This document shows positions 13,401 through 25,169 of a DNA stretch of 64,000 nt, piece by piece (position 1 is the first letter of the stretch; the number at the start of each line of letters is the position of its first letter). This DNA is from Nectonema munidae (lineage: Eukaryota > Nematomorpha > Nectonematoida > Nectonematidae): the NCBI GenBank assembly GCA_030549495.1, contig JAUIRK010000003.1:530001-594000 (forward strand), in the 5' to 3' direction. The translations under genes were made by a program, and so were the position numbers. The notes under the pieces were generated by a model. The model saw only the letters and a program-made list of their open reading frames with translations. It ran no database searches and had not been told where the DNA came from.

Positions 13401-16400
13401 GTAAAAGAGTCAAAAAATTCATATGCGCTACATACGATAGAGATTTCAAAAGTCTCTTGTGACTACTTCATGAGTCTTCTTTTTAAAAATGGCGTGTTAT
13501 TGTATTTTTATGATCAAATAAATTGTTGCGTGAAGTGTTCATTATTTTTGATAGTGTTTACATTTTAGTTAGGGTATGCATCTAGAATCTAGATAAAGCT
13601 GGTATTAGACTTTGGAAAATTTTAAATTTTAATGTAATAAAATAGGAAAGAATGAACCTATCCAAAAGTCAGCTGAAAAGCTTGCTGGATTAAACATTTA
13701 GTTTCTTTCAATATACATTTAAATCATCTACAATATCCTAAAAAGAGATGTCAAAATTGTTATCAAAACAAGGTTTAATAAAATTAAACTAAAATAAAAT
13801 TTACATGTTATTTAGTTGAAAGATTTTTTAATTTTCTTGAAAATGGGAAAGTTTCAGAAGTTGGCTTGAATTCTCAATGGTTGAGTGTATTCAAATATCA
13901 GCATTATAACACTTTCTAGAAGAAAATATCAACATCGATTGACGTTAACATTTAACTTATTCAAAAGCATAATTTGTAAATTCATCATTTTAATTTTGAA
14001 ATCAAATATCATTATTCGATTTGGAACAAAGTCTTAAAAAGACATTTTTTCTTCTACTTGCTTGTTTACAAGTTTAGATTTTTAAATCAGACGAAGGAAT
14101 AAAGTATATGTTTATTTGATACAGTAGAGTACATGGCAAGAAGGATAACTCCCACCAAATCACCAAACTTTAACAGAGTTTATTGTTGCTGGTAAAAAAT
14201 CAATCCCTTATATTTTTGTCTGCTCATATTTTCATATTAAATTTTTGGGCTCACTTTCCTTCACATTCCTGTCTACTCTACAGATGTGAATTAGGCTTAT
14301 ATTCTATAAAATATATCTTATATAGTAGGCACAAAAATAAATATTTTTTCCAATCCACCATCTATAAAATTTTGTTTATAAAGTTAAAGTTAAAACATTA
14401 ATTTTTTTCAGATTTAAATGTCGACTACATCTTTAATTTTCTACGGAACACAACTTTTTTATTCTGTATCGGTAGATGGCCCAAGTGCTTGAAATCTTGA
14501 CCCGCTCGTTGCTGGTTCGATTCACCTCCCTCCTAACAATGTATTTTTTGACATCACCATCAAGAAAATAGTGCAAAGTGATACTGCCGAAAAGCCATAA
14601 CAGGAACCACATGACCCTTGGTTTTTGACAGGGCTTACAAATCCACCCCCATGAGTTCTCCAATCAAAATTCCTTGAAGATCCCAAAAGTTGAGTTTCAT
14701 TTGAAGTATCCAATTCATTCAAAACGTGAGCGTCTTCATCTTGAAGTGTTTCATTAGTTTCTAGATAGCCATTTGATAAGGCAAACATTTCGGGGTCCTA
14801 AAGCCATAGCATAGAAATATATTCTAAAATAACTTTCACATAAAATATTGAATTTTGGTTTAATTTTAAATATAGATTAAGAGTATAAAAAAGACATTAT
14901 GATAAAATTTTATCTGATTTAAAAGAAAATATGAGAAGTCATCAACATATAAAAAAAAGGCAAAAGAGATAAATAGGTATATAAATATTTGGAGCTTGGC
15001 AAAACTGCGGTGGCATTAAAATATGCCAAGATTGCTTTGACAATACTACTATGTATTTAACTGTAACATTTTTTGTGCGTGAATATCTATGAAATTTTGC
15101 ATTGCATAATTAATAACTGTTCTAATGTTTCATTCCTATTTATTTTAATGAAATGATATAAAATTAAAGGAGGCATTTTGCATTGGATAATAATAAACCA
15201 TTTGGTTTCTTAATGTATTTTCAAGTGTTTTTAAAATGTAAGATAATATTTTTATAAATGAAATTCCATATGTGCCTCCCTCAGATAAATCTCAAAAACT
15301 GGCTTAAAATAATTTTATTCAAATTTTAAATAGAGCAAATATTTTTTTGTTAAAATGAAATTCTTCTTTTTCAACGAATTTTAAACATTTGGAAATATAA
15401 CATGCAAAATTATGCAAACAGAATTACTCGAAACGCAAAAAATAGTAAATTAATCGAAATTGATGTTGATTTTTCACTGGGTAAAGTTTCTCCAACATCC
15501 GTTGAGGTGGCATGGATAGTAAAATCCAAAACCTTTTAACAAAAAAACAAAAGAAACTTGAATTAATGCTATTGTCTGACAAGATTTTAAACATTGAATT
15601 ACCTTTTTTCCAGATGATATTTTATCTCAGCTGAATCTATCATTGAAAAAAGGGGTGCGGTTTTCCTTACAAACTTATGTTTCAGTGGGCATTGCTGGTA
15701 CTCCTTTATTCATGGTTTTTCTAATATAGTAAAAGAAGAAGACATTCTTGAAGAATTTATTTTCTGCAATGCTCTGTCAACCACGACTACTGGAAAGACA
15801 TATTTGATATGATTTCAAGTTTTTCTTAAAAAAGATGAGTTAGATTGAAACCTAAATCTTGTAGTGATCCATTGTTTGTTGAAGAAAAAACATTGTTTAT
15901 CGTCGTCTGCAATCATATGTTACTTCCAATTTAAATGATGCTACCCAAACATTGAACTTTATTAATCCATTTTTGACGATCGTTTCCTAATTTAAAGAAC
16001 CCTAATTGCCGTAGGTTATTTTGAAATGAAAAAAAATATTTTTGTTTTAATATATAGTAAAAAAGACTAAAAAAGGAATAGTAAACAAAAATTCAGGAAA
16101 AAAATTATTTTATATAGCAAAATTTACATGGCTCAAAATTCCCGCATTTTCTAAAAATTTTTGAAGAAAAGGAATCACATTACAAAAACTTATTCGATTC
16201 AAATATGCGTAGCTATCTTGGGAAATGATTTTTGGAAAAGTTCCTAAGTTAAAATCTAAAATTGAAATATTCTTTATCGAAAACATCATGAACTAGCAAA
16301 TTATTTTAAGGATTTTGCTTGGCTAGCAAATATTGATTATTTAAATGTTATTTTTAAAAATTGACTAGAGAAAAAACTTAAGCTTTTCCAAAGTTGAGTG

Positions 16401-19400
16401 CTATGTTGAAGGATTCATTCGATATATTTCTTTCTGACGTAAGAAATATTTTCGCAAATTATCTGAAAAGTCTACAACAAGAAAAAATGGATAGATGTGT
16501 TCCAAAAAAATTTGATAAGAAAAAGCAAACCTATGGTTAAGAAATATTTTTGCTATTAATGCGACATATGGAGGAGAAGATATTGTGGGCTTTCAACACT
16601 AACATATAGATCTGCAAGAAAATCAAATGCAGAGATGATGCTTTGAAAATCTACAGTGTTCAACATTTTTGAATTCAACTTAAAAATAAACATATTTTGA
16701 CTCAGGATAGTGAAAAAGCTCTTCCCCCTTTTCCAAAAACATATCTCTGCGAAAAATCAATCAAGGCTAAAACAAAAACCGGCTGCATAAAACCAAGATG
16801 TGAGAAGTTTGTGCACAAAATGAAGCGATTTCAAAGCAACCACAAAAAAATTTTCAAGTTTTTATAATTCGCTGTTCGCTACTTTTAATTTTCGTAATAT
16901 ATATTCAGTATTGCCAGTCAAAAAAATCAAATATCCTGAAAATCATCGAAAAAAATACGTAGAAATCCGTAGAACCAGGCCTTAGCAAGGAAAAGTTTTA
17001 TGTGGGAGGTAACACCTAATTTTTTCACAAAAATAGAGAAAAAAAGCTCTCAACCAGTTCGAGAAAACTCCAGGATTTCAAAATTGTTATCATTTCGGGG
17101 ATTTCAGTTTAGGCCCTTCCCCTTTGCTTCTGGCTAACGTAAATCAATCATTTCAAGTATGCTGAAACTAATTAATTGAATCGTGAAATTAAAAAAAAAT
17201 TAATTTTTTTTCATTTTTCAAAATCGCAGTGAACAAAAATCTGTCCTAAATCTGTCCGTAGAAAATTTTCCCTACGAAAATTCGTAAATCTGGCAACACT
17301 GTAATAAAAAAATAGGATTTTTATTGAAGAAAATTCCTAAACACTCTGTAACATAAAGTGATAAAATTTATTTTTACAATTAAACTCGCTATTTTAAATT
17401 AAGCCCAGATGTATTTGCAACCAAAAAACAACACGCACATACATTTTTATTTTATAAATATGGTTTTGATTTGGACGCTCAAACTCCTACATGTTACTTT
17501 TATCACTTAATTTACACATTTTTGTTATATCTTTATTACACCCTGATAAGATTTCTTTCTTTTTTTTAGCTGTTTGCTCTCTGAAAACAAATTTTTCCTT
17601 TCTTCCTTCCCTTCTTTTCTACACGGACACACGCGAGCGTGCGAAAGCTTCAATGAAATCCTACACTTAATCATCTTAAACACATCATTTATATTTTTTA
17701 ATTTTATATTCTGCGGACATTCTATAATTTAAAACGTTTTTAAAATGTAAAAAAATAAAAGGCTTTTTGCACACAAAAGTCAAAGCTCCATGAAAATTTA
17801 AAAAATTTGGGTTTAGTAAAGTTCAAATACAAAATCAAATTGTGGTAAATATGAACACAGAAGGAAAAGTCATGATAGCGAAAACAAAAAATAAATGAGT
17901 TGAGTTGACAGTTGTTTCAACATATGCAAAATCAAAATGTTCAAATAAACGATCCACAAATTTAAAAAAAAGCTCTTAAATCTGCGAAGAGTGTGGAATC
18001 AAGTGCTTTCGTAATTCAAATTTGTCGTTCGGATAAAGTATAAAGCGCAATAATGTTGCTTCCTCTAAAAAATTTGTTCTTTTTCAATGTCTGCTATTTA
18101 TTATTTTATTTTACTCTTTGTAAGGAAATATCTCTGCTGCTGGTACAAAGAAGTCAAAAGAGAGAACTGACTACAGAAAAATTTTTTGAAAATCTTGTTC
18201 ATTTTGAAAGTATATGTATGAAAAAATGAAAAGTTCAAGGTTAAAACAAGCAAAGATTTCTGACTTTTTCATGCGTGATTAGATATTCTTATAACTTTTA
18301 CTAATTTATTTAGAAATAATTTCTTTTTTAAAATTTTTTTTGAAAACATTTTTTTATCAGATTCATTTGTTTAAAAGCGCCATTTTTGTTACAATAGGTA
18401 GCGGAAATAAACAGATAGAACTGGAATTGATGAAGCTTATCTGTACAACATTTTCACATTTTTTTGGAAAAACGCAAAGTTTACAAGCTGAGAAAAAACA
18501 GATTGCTCAAAATCAAAACGGTTGCTTTTCATTTTTTGAGCAATATAATTTCACAGCAAATATAGTAGCGTATCGACCATTTAAGAGACTGCAATGAATC
18601 AATACGAAACAAATTAAATAATGAATAATTCTTCAAAAAGAGTAAAAATGGGAACTTACAATATCAGCATATTCGTTCAACTCTAAGTGCAAATCATCAT
18701 CATCCTTTGCCTGTTCATTTATTTCCTGCACTTTTTTATAATTCTTTTCGAAAATTTTAAATCTCTCACCATCATCGTCAGATCTGAAGGAAGGCTTGTC
18801 TGTAAAATTCACGTTTAACTAAATTATGAACTTCTCAAGCAAAAACATGGGTAAATGTAGATTGTAGTGGAAGGGATTTGATGAAGAAAACTATCTACCT
18901 GCATAAAACACTTACGTATATTCATATTGCAATTAAACTCAAAACTAGTTTTGTTTTTTGATATAAGCTGTCAGAATAAAAAAATATCCCTCACAAAATT
19001 CTATGATTAACTTAATATACCTAAGCTATTTTAACTGTCATGTTAACTAATCCTTCTTTATTTCAATGAGAATGTAAATAAATATAGCAAATTATTTAGT
19101 TATTTTTGTTATAAACCTTTATCAACCCTCGCTATACGGACTCGTTTGTATTTACTTTGAATACGGACTCTATACTTTTTTATCGCAAATCAAATCAATG
19201 AATTTTAAGTTTTAATAAAAATAGACTGAAATGAGATATATTCATTTTTAAAACAAAAATACCTTCTAAAATAACGGATTTAATTTCATTATAGTAATCC
19301 AAATACTTTAAAATGGATTAGATATAAATCTTAAATCGAGTCTTTCTTTACGACTTGGGAAAATCGACTGTAGATACAATCTTAATATACCATCTCGGAA

Positions 19401-21451
19401 TGACCAATCTCAAAAATCAAAATTTTGTCAACTCCAATTATTTGCCAATGAATTTAATTCACGTCTAAAATCTCCAGTTTCAGTTTTATTTTTACAAGAG
19501 ATGTGGTTAACTGAATTTGTCAGGAATTTCACTTGACTTTTATACCTCAGTATCATCTCCGAAGATTATTTCTAAGCATGGGGGTCTTATTTTTTTTATT
19601 CATCAATCACTTGCTTTTAAGAAAGTCAGAGCTGGCACATTGGATCAACTTTGTGAGTTCTTTTGTCTAGAAATTACTTTCGCTACTTCCCCAATAAATT
19701 TAAATAATTTCTATCGTCTACCGTCTAATGAAATCAGGAAGAAATTGAATCATTTAAAGATCAACACGATGAATATTTGAAAAACTAAAAATTAAATGGT
19801 CAAAAATTTTTACTGCTATGATTTCAAATGGAGACTTCCCTACAATTACCATTCATACCTTTTCCACTAGTTCTACTCTTTTGGACAACTTTTTTTTTCC
19901 ACTAAATATCTCATCATATATCTATGAAATATAACAATGGATCTTATTATAATAGAAGCAAATTTTTAAGTTTTGTTGCCAAATATGATTGCCTAAATTT
20001 ATCTCTCTTTTAGAGAATTCAAATACTAAACTTGTAGATTTCAAAGATTTAGCTAAAAAACAGTTCATTTCACTAAATCACTTTTCAGTAAGAAAAAAGA
20101 AGCTTGAGTAACTGTAGAACTTCTGAATCTCATCAAACTGACGAATAAATCACATCATAAGTGGAAAAAATTGAGAAGAGATGATATCAGAGAGAAGTTT
20201 ATCAATCTTAGAAATAGGGTTAAATATCTGATCAAGTCTTTAAAAAGGAAATACTATGCAAATTTATTAATTGATTGTAAGGATAGCAAAAGCACTTGGA
20301 AAATAATTAACACAATCTTAAAACCTCAAAATAAAAATTCTGAGGCTTTATCTATAAGTGTTTATGGTTTGGAAATTAACTGCCAAAAAACTTTGTGTAC
20401 TAATTTTAGTGATCATTTTTCTAACAACTTTGTCAAAGAATCTGATAATTTATTTTGTGTAGAGTCTCTAAAACAAGAAACAAAGTTATTTTCTTTTCAT
20501 AAAATTTATTTGAATGATGTACTTTTGGCCATTAAGAATATAAAAAGTTCGAACTGCGAATATATTTATGAGCTTTCAATGTCTGATCTAAAATGTATCC
20601 AAAATTTTATTTCGCCTATATTAATGGTGGCCTTTAATTCCTCTTTGAAAATGAAGCAGAATTACTTCTATTCATAAAAAAGGTGATAAAAGCGATATAA
20701 ATAAGTATAGACCAATAACTATAATTAGTTCCATCTCCAAAATTTTTGAAAAAATTTCACATACACAAATCAATTCTTATTTCAGTCCGAAACATCTTTT
20801 TTCATGTTATCAATTTGGCTTCAGGGGATCTTATTTGACTGAGCTCTTTCATGCTTATTTTATACCATAATTAATTGTATGGAATAGAAGAAAGTTGTTT
20901 TTCCCTCTTCTTTGATCTGAGTCATGCATTTGACTCATTGTCGCAAAGACCTTGAGTTATGGAATCCAGCATCTAACCAACCCTACTCACGCCCTATAAA
21001 CAGAACTTATACATTTACTTAGAGATTTGTAAAAGAAGGATAATTTTTTTCTGTTTTGAAAAGCCCTAACTAATTTGATATTGCTAAATTTTAAAAAATA
21101 ACCTATCAAAATATTATCAAGAAATCCATTTATTCAGGAACAATAAAATATTGTTGGTTTACAGAATTTCCAAAAAGTCGTAACTTGAAATTATTCTTCC
21201 TTTTATATGTAAACGAAAAGAAAGGCTTAGTAAGTATGAAAATCACAAAATATAGCAGCATTTGAACAAATCCTAAAACAATAAATTATTCAATAAGGAA
21301 ATTCAAAATAAATTTTGCACTTAAAATAGATTACTTTTTTTTCAAAAAAATTATTAAATGAAATAAGAAATTCACGAAGATTAAGATTTTCACTTACTGA
21401 ATTTGATCTTAAAGTTATCGAATTCTTCCTTGGCTTTACTAAGTATCAAGG
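7284..21451 (-). CDS. Papain-family (C1A) cysteine peptidase gene, cathepsin L-like, six exons read
   Basis: Exons 21398-21451, 18660-18799, 14585-14797, 11744-11944, 9105-9247 and 7284-7483 join on the - strand with GT..AG borders. The product has the end of a signal peptide, an I29 inhibitor propeptide (ERFKIF..N...V...IN, then LELNEYAD) and a peptidase domain with all four active-site residues: Gln in [14 protein letters not shown], Cys in CGSCY, His in VNHAM and Asn in [19 protein letters not shown] is also present. Cathepsins of this layout are made as secreted or lysosomal zymogens and cleave proteins after loss of the propeptide. The Trp usual after the active Cys is Tyr. Two parts are missing: the start-codon exon, and a short exon of 3n+2 bases between 11744 and 9247, since exon 11744-11944 ends in phase 0 while exon 9105-9247 begins with the last base of a codon. 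Long introns hold several transposons but none breaks an exon. Confidence 0.88.
7484..9104. other. Intron of the peptidase gene
   Basis: AT-rich, 1.6 kb, between two well-supported exons. There is a run of AACTAA-like words near 7940-8070 and otherwise nothing I recognise. Confidence 0.6.
9105..9247 (-). CDS. Peptidase exon: right-domain start, [10 protein letters not shown]
   Basis: The acceptor ttttag is followed by one base and then [38 protein letters not shown] and QNFQLYKGG. The donor is GGAG|gtaaaaat. This is the part of a cathepsin between the YPY region and the active-site His. The one-base start phase does not fit the phase-0 end of exon 11744-11944, which is why a small exon should lie between. 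An alternative acceptor CAG at about 9224 would restore phase 0 but would drop residues that look conserved. Confidence 0.85.
10121..10143 (+). repeat. Microsatellite (AAGAT)n
   Basis: About 4.5 tandem copies of AAGAT. Short simple repeat in an intron. Confidence 0.85.
10355..10675 (+). repeat. 28-bp minisatellite, interrupted
   Basis: Tandem copies of a 28-base unit with core gattcatctccaacctgt and actac, four to five in a row at about 10355-10500 and two or three more at about 10615-10675. About 110 bases of unrelated sequence lie between the two runs. Copies differ by a few bases. Confidence 0.8.
10846..11083. repeat. Foldback element, 88-nt arms
   Basis: Bases 10846-10933 and 10996-11083 are reverse complements over 88 nt with one mismatch seen by eye (a/g near the middle), separated by 62 nt. 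The arms include gttggctccccttactttta on the left. A weaker relative of the outer arm sequence (aatcaaagaatcgaaaaat) occurs at 10715-10735. It lies in a peptidase intron, so the pre-mRNA could fold into a long hairpin. It may be a foldback-type transposon or a local inverted duplication. Confidence 0.9.
11744..11944 (-). CDS. Peptidase exon: left-domain core with GCSGG
   Basis: The acceptor is tactttcag and the donor gcgcgc|gtaagc. The 67 codons begin [13 protein letters not shown] (following CYGFSA of the previous exon), then [10 protein letters not shown], the GCSGG motif that faces the active site in papain-like enzymes, and SIYPYVAR at the end. It starts and ends in phase 0. Confidence 0.92.
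11945..14584. other. Intron of the peptidase gene
   Basis: 2.6 kb, AT-rich. A short stretch near 12690-12720 (gccagaccactgatatatcc) resembles one at 11200-11225 in the next intron, possibly two copies of an unknown repeat. No coding potential seen. Confidence 0.55.
14585..14797 (-). CDS. Peptidase exon: end of propeptide, mature start and catalytic Cys
   Basis: The acceptor ggctttag precedes GAC CCC GAA, and the donor is TCGGCA|gtatca. The 71 codons run from [12 protein letters not shown] through an acidic linker to [20 protein letters not shown] and CGSCYGFSA. The mature enzyme probably begins a few residues before FDWR. Gln in VKNQG forms the oxyanion hole and the second Cys of CGSCY is the nucleophile. 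Tyr replaces the common Trp after it. The linker has two NET sequons. Confidence 0.93.
15610..16860 (+). pseudogene. ZBED/hAT-type transposase relic
   Basis: Broken frames on the + strand read [20 protein letters not shown], then a [12 protein letters not shown] piece, and further on [20 protein letters not shown]. These match the order seen in ZBED5/SCAND3-like proteins (EDLLFC..L...TTG..IF..i..ff.k...W, later WLA.LAYLaDIF..LN), which derive from hAT transposons. Multiple stops and shifts make it nonfunctional. It lies antisense to the peptidase gene inside an intron. Confidence 0.6.
16906..17301. mobile_element. Small non-autonomous TIR element (about 396 bp)
   Basis: The left end CAGTATTGCCAGTC and the right end (read on the - strand) CAGTGTTGCCAGAT share CAGTRTTGCCAG. 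The inside has cgtagaaatccgtag / cctacgaaaattcgtaaatc words near both ends. No open frame is present. I could not find a clean target-site duplication (left flank ...atatatt, right flank taataaa), so the superfamily is open. Confidence 0.6.
18660..18799 (-). CDS. Peptidase exon: I29 propeptide (ERFNIN region)
   Basis: The acceptor is gaattttacag and the donor GATATT|gtaagt. The exon carries [20 protein letters not shown], then [20 protein letters not shown] and NEYADI. It holds the ERF..F..N...V...IN series of the I29 inhibitor domain, which blocks the active site before maturation. Its first two bases complete an Asn codon begun in the previous exon. It ends in phase 0. Confidence 0.93.
18800..21397. 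other. Intron of the peptidase gene containing a LINE fragment
   Basis: 2.6 kb. Apart from the LINE (about 19440-20960) the flanks are AT-rich with nothing recognised. Confidence 0.6.
19440..20960 (+). mobile_element. Broken non-LTR retrotransposon (LINE), endonuclease and start of RT
   Basis: Endonuclease-like pieces at about 19490-19900 include [20 protein letters not shown] and FYRLPSNE (like the vYRPPs motif). A 168-codon open stretch at 20171-20677 is the linker and N-terminal RT region ([20 protein letters not shown]). After a shift comes [18 protein letters not shown], then [17 protein letters not shown] and [11 protein letters not shown], whose Asp is the first catalytic RT residue. 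The rest of the RT, including the second catalytic motif, is absent. The layout fits CR1/jockey-like elements. Stops in the endonuclease part show it is dead. It sits antisense within a peptidase intron. A closely similar inverted copy lies at 24215-24797. Confidence 0.75.
21398..21451 (-). CDS. Peptidase exon: end of signal peptide and start of propeptide
   Basis: The acceptor cattttag precedes CC TTG ATA CTT. The exon encodes (A)[17 protein letters not shown] and one base of the next Asn codon, with donor TTCA|gtaagt. ALILSKA looks like the end of a signal peptide and [10 protein letters not shown] is the first helix of I29. No in-frame ATG lies in or just before the exon, so the start codon is on an earlier exon that I did not find. 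Confidence 0.8.
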
Positions 21452-23820
21452 CTAAAATGAAAAATATTGTGTATATTATTACATTCAACCTTAATCATAA
21501 ATATATAATCTGTCCAAACCCAAAAGTTTCAATATGAGAGACAGGCTCTCTTAATTTTTAGTCAATAAAATGCATTGAACATCGCTACGTTATATCTAGT
21601 TATGTGATTTGATATCTATTCAATTAAAATAACTTTATAAAACGTTGCCATATTATAAAGCTTTGGGAAAATTTGGCAAAAATAAATAACAATTTTGATT
21701 TTAAATCTTATGTTATTTGTAGTATTTTGTGGAGTTTTGGGTGTTTAGTCTCCTGTTTTATTTTAATCTTCACTCGTGTATACTCATAGGAGTCCTTCAT
21801 ACCCTCCATCATCACACTTACACGTTGATCAAGCGAAGCAAATTAATTACAATTGGTAATTATTCACATTTTAATTTTTAATTACAATTGGTTTCATTCA
21901 AAATGAATTGTTATTTCGATTTTTGTTCTTATGGTTTTATCGAAATTTTTTTGCAAAATATAATTTTTTGCTGAGTAACATGTTTGCCAAAGCACAATGC
22001 TTGTTCTAAAGGCATATAAGACTAAACATATATCTCTAAACATAAAATGGTAAAAACTTATCCCAATGGAAAACATTTTTTAAACACAATTGCAGTCAAA
22101 TAACTGCTCTAATTTGGAAGGTTCCAAAATAAATTCTGAAGATAAATTAGTAGAGTTTTTGAAAAATAATTTTTTTTTCCCATAAATACGAATAATCCTG
22201 TTTACAAAAAAATACTGTGAAGTACTTTAATTTCCCTAGAACAAAATTTCACGAATTATTCTTCAAAAACACATTTGCAAATATTAATTATTTTTAGAAA
22301 TTTTAAGAACTTATTATTGAAATTGCAGTGATTTTTAATTATAAATTTTATTTGCCTTTGTCTTTAAATAAAAATAAAACCAAAAGCTTTATTTTCTTTT
22401 GTAAATCTTTTTTTCTATGAAAATGAATTTAAAAAAAGCTTGAAACTCTGGAATTTAAAGTACTCGGGAAAATTTCCTACTATCCACTATTTTGATAAAT
22501 TCCCTATTTATGTGGTAATGACTAACTTGAGAGTTTGCGAACAATTTTAACCATTTTTTTTAAGCTTCCTATAATAAATATGAGAATGCAAAAAGTAAAG
22601 AAAATATTTTACACGGTTCACCAGCACAACTTGTGGATTTGAAAACGATTGCACAGATAAATAGGATTGAAATTGTTTTCATAGTTGCCAAAATTGTAGG
22701 ATTGAAGTGGATCAGGGGAAATATGGTGAACAGTATTTAATCTTCCCCATTTTATACCCACAAGAATTGCAGACCGGATCATGTTACTCATGAAGAGTGG
22801 AAATATCAGAAAACAAGCATTTTGACTTTCTATTGAAATTCAATCTCTCGTATACACCAAGCTCGTATGGACGTTGGCATGCAAAGCATTCTTTCCTTGC
22901 ATAAACGCGAAGCAATTATTTCAATTCAAGCTTCATTTCAATTGTATCCGTGTTTACATTCCAACGTAAATGTATCTTTTTGTTTAGTTAAAGCTGAAAA
23001 TGGAACAACGAACAAGAAGATATTTTTAATGACGCTCCTACACCCTACGATCTACATCGCCAAGTCAACGGTTGTTACAAACAAGAGTTACTCAGGCAAA
23101 TAATATTTTAGATAGTTTGTGAGTAAGTTATTAATTAGTTAGCCATTAGAAAACGAAATTAGTTATTAAAGTTATTTAGTTTTTAATAGTCACTAACTTT
23201 CTCAGTTTATCAACATTTGTCTAAACTTGAAAATTGTGGCGCAAAATCTGCTTTATTACAATTATTAGCTGAGTAAGTGTCTATAAGCAAATGTCCCATT
23301 CTCTCATTTTAACGAATAAATTAAAGAAAATTTCATCACTCACCCCTTGATGAAATCATTTTATACTCAGACTGCTTAGGTTTGAGTAACGAATCCTCGT
23401 TGTTTAGAAATAAACTAAGAATGCTTAGAAAACGTCATGATATTTGATATACGGTAAAATCCCGCTATTAAACCTCATCGTACCACGAATTTTAATTTAT
23501 TGACTGGTCCTACTTACTAGTTACCACGATTGTAGCACAAAAATAATATTGAAATACTAGCTGCAGAAATAAATATGTAAATGTGTATAACTTGATCATA
23601 TATATTTTTTAGTCATTTTAAAACTATATACTCTGATTGGTCTGAACAATTTTTAATATTTTAAAATCTTGAACTAGGACTTGAACTAGTCTGCAAATTA
23701 AAATCTTTGTAGCAGGATCAATAGTACATAAATTAAATATATTCCTTCAAAAAATATTGAAAGTTTAATAAATCCTTTATTTTATAAACAATTTTTGCAA
23801 ATACTAAACTTGTGTTTCAA
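21452..23820. other. AT-rich sequence upstream of the peptidase exons
   Basis: It should contain the first peptidase exon (start codon and most of the signal peptide), which I could not place. A few short open frames (e.g. 22867-23103 +) have no family resemblance. Confidence 0.45.
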
Positions 23821-23829
23821 ACATTTTTT

Positions 23830-24190
23830 ATCACGCGTAGAAGATTTACAAACTCCTTCTTTGCATCTAAAAAGTAACAGAGATGCTTTTTGGGGTATCT
23901 TTCAGTTGTTGAAGTATGAAGCATTCGTGTATGATCCTTTAGTTCGTATTGTTTAAAGGAGGCTTTTTTTGCCTGTAAAATTGTCATTGACATAGTATAG
24001 TATGCTTGTTCGTGAGCGATTTTTTTTATGAAATTTCATATCCGTTGCATTCCATGATTAAATCAAAGAATCTAGAATATTATTAGCAAAAAAACAAGAG
24101 GATGCCTATTAGATTTACGACGACGACATGTAAAATTTTCCACTCTTTGAGCCATAATATCCACTCCACCTGTTTATTTATTGTAATCCA
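23830..24190 (-). pseudogene. C-terminal piece of a piggyBac transposase
   Basis: On the - strand, broken frames read GGVDIMAQRVENFTCRRR and, after a shift, a piece like HPLVF..NILDSL. This matches the KGGVD..D......s..R.t.RWP...f...lD segment of piggyBac transposases. A Cys/Lys-rich tail follows at about 23830-23900. The N-terminal two thirds are absent; the sequence stops against the LINE copy at 24215. Confidence 0.55.
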
Positions 24191-24214
24191 AAATAATTTA
24201 AGGTTTTAAATCAA

Positions 24215-24797
24215 ATCAAAGAAGAGGGAAAAACAACTTTCTTCTATTCCATACAATTAATTATGGTATAAAATAGGCATGAAAGAGCTCAGTCAAATAA
24301 GATCCCCTGAAGCCAAATTGATAACATGAAAAAAGATGTTTCAGACTGAAATAAGAATTGATTTGTGTATGTGAAATTTTTTCAAAAATTTTGGAGATGG
24401 AACTAATTATAGTTATTGGTATATAATTATTTATATCGCTTTTATCACCTTTTTTTATGAATAGAAGTAATTCTGCTTTCTTTCATGATAAAAGATATTT
24501 ATTTTCAAACAGGAATTAAAGGCAGATACATTTTAGATCAGACATTGAAAGCCCATAAATATCTACGCAGTTCAAACTTTTTATATTCTTAATGGCCAAA
24601 AGTACATCCTTCAAATAAATTTTTTGAAAAGAAAATAACTTTGTTTCTTGTTTTAAAGACTCTACACAAAATAAATGATCAGATTCTTTGACGAAGTTGT
24701 TAGAAAAATGATCACTAAAAATAATACCCAAAGTTTTTTGGCAGTTAATTTCCAAACCATCAACACTTGCCTCAGAATTTTTATTTTGAGGTTTTAA
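24215..24797 (-). mobile_element. Inverted partial LINE copy
   Basis: On the - strand this repeats the RT part of the LINE at about 20325-20925 ([40 protein letters not shown]), with small deletions relative to it, e.g. 9 bases near 24764 and a few tens of bases near 24515, and a small insertion. By eye the aligned parts are roughly 95 percent alike. It ends at the FFDL motif on one side and at the TTAA of the piggyBac-type element on the other. Confidence 0.8.
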
Positions 24798-25169
24798 CCC
24801 TATTACTGCTGGGGGCGTAAAACGCCTCCCCCTTAACTAAAAAAGTAATTGTAGAAAATTGGATGAATGATATCCCTTCAAATTTTGTGACTTTTCCAAA
24901 AATCGCTAGCTGCATCTTTTGAAACCATTTTCATGGTAGTTGAATGACCCATTCATGTCCAAAACTGTCAATCAAAATCAAAAATTAAAATTTTTCAGCA
25001 AAATTTTGACATTATCTTTACTTAACCTTATAACTTAGGATCTATATTATATAATACCCTGAAAATTTATAATTATATACAGTTTGGAACGCATAACACT
25101 TTATATATTTAATTTTTTCAATAATCATAGCTACTTTTTAGAAAATGTCAATCAAAATTTTGATTGATC

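Larger units (their letters stand above)
14798..18659. other. Intron of the peptidase gene with transposon remains
   Basis: 3.9 kb, AT-rich. It holds a ZBED/hAT relic and a TIR element, given separately. The remaining parts (about 14800-15600 and 17300-18650) show nothing recognised. Confidence 0.55.
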
